A stretch of 64,000 bases of DNA from NCBI RefSeq assembly GCF_028657945.1, contig NZ_CP059693.1, positions 1,364,001 to 1,428,000 of the forward strand, in the 5' to 3' direction. Every line of letters starts with the position of its first letter. Positions within the stretch are counted from its first letter, which is position 1. Below the pieces are notes generated by a model. It was not told the origin of the DNA, searched no databases, and saw only the letters and a program-made list of their open reading frames with translations. This DNA comes from Thalassomonas haliotis. Its GTDB lineage: Bacteria > Pseudomonadota > Gammaproteobacteria > Enterobacterales > Alteromonadaceae. This document shows positions 17,887-24,863 of this stretch, piece by piece. The translations under genes and the position numbers were made by a program.

Positions 17887-18054
17887 ATGATGAATGTTAT
17901 TGAAAGCGTGTTAATTGCTTTAGGCCTGTTTCCTGGTATTGAGTTGGCTGATTCTATGGCGAAATCAAAGACGTTAACGATTATGGTTATTGTTGGCCTT
18001 GTCCTGTTTGGCGGTTTCGTTTTATTTTTATTCCATATGGCAGGAAAGCAATAA
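17887..18054 (+). CDS. 55-residue membrane protein
   Basis: An intact 55-codon frame with a good GGGAG ribosome site at 17878-17882, 4 bases before the first of two adjacent ATGs. The product starts MMNVIESVLIALGLFPGIE and has a second, strongly hydrophobic segment MVIVGLVLFGGFVLFLFHM close to the C-terminus. The intervening ADSMAKSKT is polar. No family was recognised; a two-helix hairpin protein or a small membrane regulator is possible. It follows the 85-residue membrane protein gene by 102 bases. Confidence 0.5.
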   Translation: MMNVIESVLIALGLFPGIELADSMAKSKTLTIMVIVGLVLFGGFVLFLFHMAGKQ

Positions 18055-18084
18055 TTATGGCGCGGCGGACTGCTTGCGCTGCGC

Positions 18085-18115
18085 GTTAAATCTGCCCTGA
18101 ATGCGGGCATTAAAC
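18085..18115. repeat. Imperfect hairpin between small genes
   Basis: GTTAAAT-ct-GCCC-tgaatgc-GGGC-ATTAAAC: two nested stems with one mismatch and a 2-base bulge, in an 80-base GC-rich spacer preceding the ABM gene. GTTAAAT fits the GTTRRRY core of integron attC sites, but a full attC with paired inner boxes is not clear, and neighbouring spacers lack one. It may be a relic recombination site or a terminator. Confidence 0.3.
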
Positions 18116-18134
18116 AACATATCTAGCAAGGATT

Positions 18135-18419
18135 ATGATGAGCGTTACCCGAATAAATGAATTTTTAGCGGCTGAAGGCAAGGCTGAAGAGCTGTTCACT
18201 TTTTTAAAATCATTGATGTCTTACATATCATCATCTGATGGTTGCGAATCCTGTGAAGTATTGCAAAGTAATGATAATGAGCACATTTTTGTTGTTATCG
18301 AAAAATGGAATTCTGAGCACTCCCATAAACAATCAATTGAGAACTATCCAAAAGAAAAAATGGCAGCTGCAATGCCTCTTATTGGCGCTCCGCCAAAGGG
18401 AAGTTTTTACCATAGTTAA
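18135..18419 (+). CDS. Antibiotic biosynthesis monooxygenase (ABM) domain protein
   Basis: A 94-residue single ABM domain, a ferredoxin-like dimeric fold seen in YgiN-type quinol monooxygenases. Visible marks: SVTRINEFLAAEGKAEELFTFLKSLMSYISSSDGCESCEVLQSNDNEHIFVVIEKWNSEHSHKQS, with the family's C-x-S/W pattern (VIEKWNS) and a final GAPPKGSFYHS. The substrate is unknown. Two adjacent ATGs follow an AAGGA ribosome site. It belongs to the accessory run of small genes. Confidence 0.85.
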   Translation: MMSVTRINEFLAAEGKAEELFTFLKSLMSYISSSDGCESCEVLQSNDNEHIFVVIEKWNSEHSHKQSIENYPKEKMAAAMPLIGAPPKGSFYHS

Positions 18420-18518
18420 CAAGTGCATATTGTTGGTACTTTAATGGCCGGGCGATTCGCTTCTAAACGGTAATAAAAACCTCTAAAGGCAAGTGTTGGC
18501 ACCAAGGAATAATATTGA

Positions 18519-18881
18519 ATGATCGAAGCAAGTTGTCATTGTGGCAAAGTTAAAATAAACCTCCCTAACTCAACCGAAACGGTTACCAGCTGTAATTGTT
18601 CTGTCTGTGGTCGTTTTGGCGCCTTATGGGCACATTTTGAACCTAAACAGGTAAGTGTTAGTTGCCATAAGGATAACTTAGGTGCTTATTGCTGGGGGGA
18701 TAAAACCATAGAGTTTCACCATTGTAAAAGTTGTGGTTGTGTTACCCATTATACGCCGACAAAAAATGCTAATAAGGAAAGGATGGCGGTTAACTTTCGC
18801 CTTGCCCCAACCGATATCCTGAACTCTGTTAAAGTCAGGTATTTCGATGGGGCTGATACTTGGCAGTTTATTGATAAATAA
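18519..18881 (+). CDS. GFA/CENP-V family zinc-binding protein
   Basis: 120 residues with the Cys pattern of the GFA (glutathione-dependent formaldehyde-activating-like) fold: SCHCGKV near the start, SCNCSVCGRFGALW at about 28-41, and FHHCKSCGCVTHYTP at about 66-80. Seven or more Cys fit two zinc sites. Relatives are often annotated as aldehyde-activating enzymes, but the function of most is unproven. The start ATG follows AAGGAATAAT. It is probably independent of its neighbours, as in a gene-cassette-like region. Confidence 0.9.
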   Translation: MIEASCHCGKVKINLPNSTETVTSCNCSVCGRFGALWAHFEPKQVSVSCHKDNLGAYCWGDKTIEFHHCKSCGCVTHYTPTKNANKERMAVNFRLAPTDILNSVKVRYFDGADTWQFIDK

Positions 18882-18973
18882 ATGCCGTACCGGTAAATAC
18901 CATCGAAGTTTTATTACTGATTTTTGAACATAATCAATTCAGTAGATTAAATAGCTATAACCAATGAGGAAGT

Positions 18974-19379
18974 ATGGTGAATATCGAAGTCACAACATCT
19001 CCAACCAGAGAAGATGCTAAAACCATTAGCCAGGGGATTAGCGACTTTAATCGGAAAGTATTCCAGCTCTTGAGCCAAATGAAGATGAGGTTAATTTTTC
19101 TGTTTTTGCTGGTAATGAATCCAACCAGGTGATCGGCGGTATTTGCGCGACATGTTACTGGAACACTTTACATATTGAATTACTTTGGCTTTGTGAAAAA
19201 TCTAGAGGTCAAGGTGCTGAGGTCTTTGCCAAGAAAATGGCTGTGAAAAGGCTTTTGCCGAGACGACAAGTTGGCAGGCCAAACCCTTCTATGAAAAAGT
19301 GGTTTATGAGCATGTTGCCACTTTACCTGATCGGCCTAAAGGGCATGCATCGCATTATTTAACTAAAACTTTGGTTTAA
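18974..19379 (+). pseudogene. GNAT acetyltransferase, decayed by frameshifts
   Basis: Translation starts well (GAGGAAGT then ATG GTG AAT) and reads MVNIEVTTSPTREDAKTISQ..., then loses the family frame near 19060. The second frame carries PALEPNEDEVNFSVFAGNES and VIGGICATCYWNTLHIELLWL through the acetyl-CoA loop RGQGA (19205-19220). The third frame carries the GNAT C-terminus TTSWQAKPFYEKVVYEH, ending in KTLV and TAA at 19377. Two frame changes, plus an apparent loss of about 15 codons after RGQGA, leave no functional product. The parts are in correct order, so this is decay of a single gene rather than a chimera. Confidence 0.85.
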
Positions 19380-19517
19380 GGGGTTATCACTAAGCGTTAC
19401 TTGGCTGCTTATCCATACGATGGTTTTCAAGAAAGCTTGCTTATGTTGGCCCTTGCTCAGGTGGTCTTTCTGCCGGCAACAAGCTTGAATCCGTATGCCA
19501 ACAGATAAGGATAGCTG

Positions 19518-19892
19518 TTGCCGCGCGGCTGTTTCCTTTATTTGCTATTGGCTTTAGCTTGTGGCGATATGAATTTTATTCACCATGATATCGATAAAGC
19601 CAAAAATAGCCGGTTCGGTGAGATTATCGCCAGCGGCAGCACTATTTCAGCGCATTTTTCCGCGATGATACCTGGCCACATATTTCCAATTAGCCTTATG
19701 TTAGGTTTAGAAATATCTTTTAAGCTTCCTGCACCTATTCGGGCAAATACTGAAATCACCATGAAGTGGCAGGTTAATGAGATTCAAGAAAAGGGAGATG
19801 CAGCTACTATTGTTAAATTCCTTGTTGCTTACGTTTGTCAAAAGGTCACAGTGTACTCCACCTTAGTTGCAGGTATAGTTTTGCCGGGCTAA
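19518..19892 (+). pseudogene. MaoC-like dehydratase remnant, N-terminally truncated
   Basis: The open frame (TTG start) contains the hotdog-fold hydratase motif GDMNFIHHDIDKAKNSRFGEIIASGS, which keeps the Asp and His of the R-hydratase motif, then FKLPAPIRANTEITMKWQVNEI. The normal first helix and strand are missing: residues before LACGD do not match the family. The end (KFLVAYVCQKVTVYS) also departs from it. The preceding 19380-19517 bases hold only a short open stretch without a start. It is probably a gene fragment, though a short expressed version cannot be excluded. Confidence 0.6.
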
Positions 19893-19936
19893 CCTATAGC
19901 TATTGATTTTCGGGTATTTTTGAAAAGGAAGCCAAA

Positions 19937-20356
19937 ATGTTTGAACTGCTTTACACAAGTGTATCCCCGAAAGGCTTATCTGAACCTGATCTGATGACGC
20001 TTTTACAGGCTGCTCGCTGCAAAAATCAGGGGCTTGATATTACGGGAATGCTTGTTTACCACGACCGTGAATTTATGCAGTTGCTTGAAGGTGAAGAAAG
20101 CATAGTGAAAAACTTGTATCAGCGTATTTTAACGGATAACCGTCATACAAGTGTTGAACTGCTTTACCAGGGAACTATCGAAAATAGAGCTTTTGGCGAG
20201 TGGTCAATGGCATTTAAGCTGCTTGATGAAAAGGCTGTTAATGCACTTATACCGGGCTATGAGGAATTTGACCGGAAAATCTCTCCTATAAACATGATAA
20301 AAGCTAGCCCAAACAGGGGAAAGCGAACCTTCTTATCGTTACGTGATAGCCTTTAA
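19937..20356 (+). CDS. BLUF-domain blue-light photoreceptor (single domain)
   Basis: A 139-residue stand-alone BLUF protein, which binds FAD and signals blue light through a hydrogen-bond switch. All key residues are present: Y6 (LLYTS), N30 (AARCKNQGLDITG), Q48 (FMQLLEGE), plus the DNRHTSVELL segment and FGEWSMAF with the switch-region Trp/Met. The remaining 40 residues form the usual C-terminal helices. The ribosome site is AAAAGGAAG. No obvious output partner (cyclase, EAL or repressor) is adjacent, so it must act through a partner elsewhere. Its intactness contrasts with the decayed genes immediately upstream. Confidence 0.94.
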   Translation: MFELLYTSVSPKGLSEPDLMTLLQAARCKNQGLDITGMLVYHDREFMQLLEGEESIVKNLYQRILTDNRHTSVELLYQGTIENRAFGEWSMAFKLLDEKAVNALIPGYEEFDRKISPINMIKASPNRGKRTFLSLRDSL

Positions 20357-20812
20357 CGCTTCATGACACGTCATGAACTGACAAGGTCATAATTCCCTGA
20401 AAACAATTATGAGATTTCTCATTTATGGTTTTTAAAATTGATCCGCACCTGCCAGCGCACATAACCAACTAAAGATTATCACCTTATAGAGCGGCGAAAT
20501 CTCAGGCCAAACAGGACTAAGGTGAAATTAGCAACGGAGTGGCTAATGCTTCACAGCCTTAGCCCAGCTGCAGTGAAGCCTGTTTCCTTTATCTCTTTTT
20601 CACGGTTATTTAACTAAAAATTAAATAAGTTGAAAAAATAACCTGCAAAAGGTGATTAATTCCTCTATACTCAAAATCCAACAAATCATTGTATACAATA
20701 TAATGTATATGTGTTGCTGGTATAACTTATTTCGAAAAATAATAAAAGCTCTGATAACAAAAATGCCTTCAGCTGTAATAGGTATGCGGGCGCATAAGCT
20801 AAGAGAGGAAAT
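20357..20812. promoter_or_regulatory. Leader region of the TonB receptor, with two palindromes
   Basis: 456 bases without a gene. It holds TTCATGAC-ac-GTCATGAA (20360-20377) just after the BLUF stop and a 12-bp palindrome ATTGTATACAAT at 20688-20699. The second lies about 115 bases before the receptor ATG and is a candidate operator or promoter element. The ribosome site is GAGAGGAAAT. Confidence 0.45.
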
Positions 20813-23545
20813 ATGAAAACTAAAGGCTTTGAACGTAATTTTAAAAAATCTCTGGTAGCTCTTACTTTGGGCTCACTCTTGTCTACGGCTCCGGGAGTTG
20901 TGCTCGCGGCAGATGATGTGATCGATTCATCTACCGGGGAAGTGGAGCGTATTGAAATTACCGGTTCCCGCATTAAGCGTGTGGATACCGAAGGTGCTTC
21001 ACCCGTAACCGTTTTTGATTCGGTGCATATTGAAAAGCTCGGATTTTCAACGGTTGCCGAAGTGTTGCAATTTAGTACTTTTAACCCCAGAGGCAGTGGC
21101 GGTAACAGCGCCAACAATACCTGGTCTTCACAGCAGACCATAGAGTTAAGAGGACAAAGCCTTTTTCATACCTTAGTACTGTTAGACGGCCAGCCAATGG
21201 CGAAATCTCCGGTACTTGACGGCGGAGCTTCGAGCATCAACGATTTGCCGCTGGCGGCAGTAGAGCGTATCGAGGTGTTAACCGACGGTGCTTCGGCTGT
21301 TTACGGCTCTGATGCTGTTGCCGGTGTGGTGAACATTATTCTCAAGAAAGACTTTGACGGTATTCAGGTGAAAGCATCTACCGAAAGAGCCGAGATTGAC
21401 GGTGGTGACCGCAATACTTTTAGCCTGGTCACGGGTACCCGGGGCGAGAACAGCTCTTCGATGTTTGTTTATGAACATGATGAGCGCAGTGCTATCGGCT
21501 TTGCCGATGTTGATTACGCCAAAGCCAGGGTTGTCGATGGCGATCCATCCGATATTGGCAGCTGGTTTGGTCTTTCTACTTCCTCGCGGGTCATTGTCGA
21601 CGGCAGTACCTGGGATTGGAAGTCTCCGCAAAAGGACGGGCAATGTGACTCTTTTGGTGAGCAGTATGTCGGGCCGTTGGGCGATTCCGAATATCCCAAT
21701 GATGTTATTTGTGCTTATGATTATACCCAGGATGCCCAATATCGTCCGCATACGGTGCGTGATAATATCATGGCAAGTTTCCAGTATGATATCACCGATG
21801 ACATTGAGTTTTATGTACGTGGTTACTGGGCGCACATGAATTCTACCGATGTTTCAGCTGCCGCCAGTGTCAGCAGCTTATCATTTGATCAGGCGCTGCC
21901 GGAAACCGATACCCTCATTGGTGTTAATGCCGGTGACAGCATGCGTTATCGTTTTACCGAATTTGGCCAACGTACCGCCGAATACAACAACGATGTTCAG
22001 GACTTAAACTTAAGCCTGAGCGGCGATCATGAAAACTTCAGCTGGGATTTCAGTTATAACTTTAACCGTTATACATCACGTTCTTTTGGCCGTAACTATG
22101 TCCATGAGGGCTTAGTTGCCGGTGCGGTAGGTGTTTATAACGAAGAGCTGGAGCAAATCATCGACCCTAACTTATCTAATGTCAGCCAGGGTAAAATTGT
22201 TGCCGGTTGGGACCCCCGTGATGCCAATTCGCAAGCGCCTGATTATATCAAGGCCAACTTTGATCGTGACCGTGAAATGAAGCAGGAAAGCATCAGCGGC
22301 GGTATCGGTTTTGAAGCCTTTGAATTACCCGGCGGTACCATCGGTGTTTATCTTGGTGGCTCTTACCGTGAAGTCAGGCTACAAAGCCTGGTAGATGCCC
22401 AGGCCGATGCCGGTAATGTGGTCGGCGGCTCAGGCGGTTCGGCCGGTATTTCTGAGCGTGATATCATTGCTGCATTTGCTGAAGTCGGTATGCCTATTAC
22501 CGAAGAGTTAGAGCTGAATATTGCCGCACGTTACGATGATTACAGTGACTTTGGTGATACCTTTAACCCGCAAATTTCTGCCCGCTATCAGCTGATGGAT
22601 AACCTGGTGCTTCGCGCCTCATGGGGAACCGGTTTCAGGGCGCCGACCCTGGTGGATATTAACCAGGAATCAGCCCGAGGTTTTACCGATGTAACCGACT
22701 ATGTTGCCTGTTATAACAATGGTTTGGATTTACTTGGCGGAGACCAGTGTAATATTGAACGTAATGTTGCCGTTGATACTTCTGGCAACAAGGAGTTAAC
22801 GCCGGAAGAGTCTACGACCTGGAATGTCGGGGCGATTTATAATATTACCGATGATCTTTATGTGAAGGCTGATTATTGGAATATTGAACTTGAAGAGTTG
22901 ATCACCGAGTTTGATGAAAACGATGTTATGTGGCATTCCGCCCGTTTATTGGCCCAGGGCAGCAGCGCCACCGTTGCTGACGCTTTTCCGGGGACCGGCT
23001 TTGAACGTGATGCCCAGGGACGCTTGATCGGGGTTAACAGCACTAAGGTTAATTTAGGCAATTCGGAGCGTCGCGGCCTGGATATTGAACTGGGATGGAA
23101 AGCCGATACCGGCTATGGCGAGTTGTCTGCTGTTATGAATTGGGCCCATACCTTTGACAGAACGGTTTCTGAAATCAATGATTTTGGTGAACTTGAAACC
23201 GGTGCCGACTTTGCCGGTGACCTTGGTTCGCCGGATGATATCGTGAATTTAAGTTTAAGCTGGTCTAAAGACGACCATACGGTAAGTTCATATACGGTAT
23301 TTTATGATAAGCAGAAAGATGTGAATGTTTCTGAAAACCCTAATACTTTACCGTCATGGGCAATGACGAATCTGACCTACCGCTATGATTTAGAATGGAA
23401 TGCCAACATCTCCTTTAAGGTACTTAATGCTTTTGACCGTAAAGTGCCTTTGCAGAAATGGGAGGGGAGTGTCAGTGACTCTGATTACCGCTTGTATCCG
23501 GTGCGTGGCCGCGCTTTAGCTTTAAGCTATAGCCATACCTTTTAA
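20813..23545 (+). CDS. TonB-dependent outer-membrane receptor
   Basis: A 910-residue receptor that imports a ligand across the outer membrane using TonB energy. Signal peptide 1-32 (VVLA). A TonB-box-like segment VERIEITGSRI lies at residues 44-53. The plug domain runs to about residue 175 (VTVFDSVHIEKLGFSTVAEVLQ, RGQSLFHTLVLLDGQPM, VERIEVLTDGASAVYGSDAVAGVVNIILKKDF). The barrel follows, with LRASWGTGFRAPTL and a C-terminal LSYSHTF ending in Phe. GSRIKR-type receptors in marine gammaproteobacteria often take up carbohydrates or peptides rather than siderophores; the ligand is not readable here. The GH13 alpha-glucosidase 1.3 kb downstream hints at alpha-glucans, which is weak inference. Confidence 0.93.
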   Translation: MKTKGFERNFKKSLVALTLGSLLSTAPGVVLAADDVIDSSTGEVERIEITGSRIKRVDTEGASPVTVFDSVHIEKLGFSTVAEVLQFSTFNPRGSGGNSANNTWSSQQTIELRGQSLFHTLVLLDGQPMAKSPVLDGGASSINDLPLAAVERIEVLTDGASAVYGSDAVAGVVNIILKKDFDGIQVKASTERAEIDGGDRNTFSLVTGTRGENSSSMFVYEHDERSAIGFADVDYAKARVVDGDPSDIGSWFGLSTSSRVIVDGSTWDWKSPQKDGQCDSFGEQYVGPLGDSEYPNDVICAYDYTQDAQYRPHTVRDNIMASFQYDITDDIEFYVRGYWAHMNSTDVSAAASVSSLSFDQALPETDTLIGVNAGDSMRYRFTEFGQRTAEYNNDVQDLNLSLSGDHENFSWDFSYNFNRYTSRSFGRNYVHEGLVAGAVGVYNEELEQIIDPNLSNVSQGKIVAGWDPRDANSQAPDYIKANFDRDREMKQESISGGIGFEAFELPGGTIGVYLGGSYREVRLQSLVDAQADAGNVVGGSGGSAGISERDIIAAFAEVGMPITEELELNIAARYDDYSDFGDTFNPQISARYQLMDNLVLRASWGTGFRAPTLVDINQESARGFTDVTDYVACYNNGLDLLGGDQCNIERNVAVDTSGNKELTPEESTTWNVGAIYNITDDLYVKADYWNIELEELITEFDENDVMWHSARLLAQGSSATVADAFPGTGFERDAQGRLIGVNSTKVNLGNSERRGLDIELGWKADTGYGELSAVMNWAHTFDRTVSEINDFGELETGADFAGDLGSPDDIVNLSLSWSKDDHTVSSYTVFYDKQKDVNVSENPNTLPSWAMTNLTYRYDLEWNANISFKVLNAFDRKVPLQKWEGSVSDSDYRLYPVRGRALALSYSHTF

Positions 23546-23573
23546 AATGATGAGTTGTTAAAAAGCGATATAG

Positions 23574-23616
23574 CATCATAAAGTTAAGTTTTTTGGCTTT
23601 ATGGTGTTGTGCTTTT
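23574..23616 (+). terminator. Probable terminator after the TonB receptor
   Basis: CATCATAAAG / CTTTATGGTG stem (one G-U pair) with a 13-base loop, followed 5 bases later by a run of five T. Confidence 0.4.
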
Positions 23617-23641
23617 TGGCAATACAGAAACCTGCCGGGAG

Positions 23642-23814
23642 TTATCTATGCTCCCGCTTAACTTGTTTGAACGAAAACATTCCGGCAATTTTCCTTAACA
23701 CTGTGGCTCCTTCTTTGGCGTTAATACGTGAAGGTTTACTCCAGCTATAGGCCAGGGCGGCTATTACGGTGAGCACGACCAAAAGCTTGGTCCACCAGGC
23801 AGGCCCGGGAAAAC
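23642..23814 (-). pseudogene. Duplicated 3' fragment of the ybaN gene
   Basis: About 120 bases (23695-23814) repeat the 3' end of the adjacent ybaN gene (23874-23993) at an offset of 179 bases with only a few mismatches. In the ybaN frame the relic reads PAWWTKLLVVLTVIAALAYS, then SKPSRINAKEGATVLRKIAG, and continues to a stop at 23642. The tail after ATVL (RKIAGMFSFKQVKREHR) differs from the intact gene's KQDKQKA. There is no start codon or ribosome site, so it is not expected to be translated. Confidence 0.8.
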
Positions 23815-23850
23815 ATAGCCTGGCATAACGGGTAGCTTGACAGAAAAATT

Positions 23851-24261
23851 TTAAGCTTTTTGTTTATCTTGCTTTAACACTGTGGCTCCTTCTTTGGCGT
23901 TAATACGTGAAGGTTTACTCCAGATATAGGCCAGGGCGGCTATTACGGTGAGCACGACCAAAAGCTTGGTCCACCAGGCAAGCCCGAGAAAAAATACCGG
24001 ATAGGAAATCATAACCAACATCATAGCCGTGGACAGGCATTTTACCTTAAACGGGATAATGCCGTAGCTTTCCCAGTCGCGCAGCATGCCGCCGAACAGG
24101 CGGTGGTTAAGCAGGTAGAGGTGAAATTTTTTCGAACTTTTGGAAAAACAATAAGCGGCCAGGATAATAAAAGGCGTAGTGGGCAATAACGGCAGTATGA
24201 CTCCGATGGCGCCGATCAACAAAAAGGTAAAACCCAGAAAAAGATGAATAAGTCGGTACAT
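23851..24261 (-). CDS. ybaN: YbaN/DUF454 family inner-membrane protein
   Basis: A 136-residue membrane protein of the DUF454 family. It starts MYRLIHLFLGFTFLLIGAIGVILPLLPTTPFIILAAYCFSKSSKKF, where the LPLLPTTPF motif is the family hallmark, and has HRLFGGMLRDWESYGIIPFKVK before two further TM segments (residues about 76-93 and 98-113). The function is not established. The AGGATAATCTCC upstream gives a fair ribosome site. The C-terminal tail after SKPSRINAKEGATVL is probably altered, because a downstream relic with a different tail overlaps this coding end. Confidence 0.88.
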   Translation of the reverse strand: MYRLIHLFLGFTFLLIGAIGVILPLLPTTPFIILAAYCFSKSSKKFHLYLLNHRLFGGMLRDWESYGIIPFKVKCLSTAMMLVMISYPVFFLGLAWWTKLLVVLTVIAALAYIWSKPSRINAKEGATVLKQDKQKA

Positions 24262-24395
24262 GGAGATTATCCTGTGCTGTAATTACCGTTATTATACCCG
24301 AAAATGAACAAGTCAAAAACCGCCATAAAGTGAAGTGCTTAAATCCCCTTAAGCTAGTTGCTGTGCGGTTAAGGTATAGAAAAAGGAGAGCATGA

Positions 24396-24593
24396 GTGAA
24401 GCTGATAATGAAAACCGAGTTTGATAACCTGAGATTAAACGACGGTCACGGTTATGAAACCGATAGTAACGGTGATAAGCAGGTGGTTAAAATTTATTGC
24501 GGTGATCAGTTGATAGCCAAAAAAATTAAGCATAAAAAGTTGCTGCGTTATTTTGCCATCGACGGCTATGAAAAATTTTTGACCCCGGAATAA
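24396..24593 (+). CDS. Small hypothetical protein (GTG start)
   Basis: 65 residues, starting at GTG 7 bases after AAGGAG; a second in-frame ATG is at 24408. The product is hydrophilic and slightly basic (KIYCGDQLIAKKIKHKKLLRYF) with a YEKFLTPE end. No family was recognised. The good ribosome site and intact frame favour a real gene; an overlapping ATG frame at 24392 stops after ten codons. Confidence 0.5.
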   Translation: MKLIMKTEFDNLRLNDGHGYETDSNGDKQVVKIYCGDQLIAKKIKHKKLLRYFAIDGYEKFLTPE

Positions 24594-24700
24594 TTTGCCT
24601 GCCTTTGCCGGAAAAACCACCGCCATTTTCCCTATACCCGGCTGCGATACGGGGAAGTTTGCCTGGTGGTATTTATAGGTCACATTTAGGCGCCGTCATA

Positions 24701-24751
24701 CATACGTATGCATAGCCGCCAAGCCCCCGGGAATAGCTGCATACGTATGCA
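24701..24751. promoter_or_regulatory. Twin palindromes upstream of the alpha-glucosidase
   Basis: CATACGTATG at 24701-24710 and the longer TGCATACGTATGCA at 24738-24751 share the same centre sequence, with centres 39 bases apart. They lie 110-160 bases before the GH13 start. The even palindrome with a central CG is the style of LacI-family operators; the regulator is not in the window. Confidence 0.55.
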
Positions 24752-24863
24752 GACTTATTGCACAAGGCCTGCCGGGTATTTATGCTGAATCCACTTTCTC
24801 CTTCGTTGTGATCTTATTCACCAAAATGAAAAATAATCACCGTACTGACAATTTGGATTACCA

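Noticed and set aside
17527-20356. Chromosomal integron cassette array as a firm call
   Set aside because: Only one weak attC-like hairpin was found; spacers at 17785-17886, 18420-18518 and 18882-18973 lack the paired core sites, and no integrase is visible.
21278-21839. Long frames inside the first TonB receptor gene (both strands)
   Set aside because: Shadows of a strongly coding region; the receptor frame is intact throughout.
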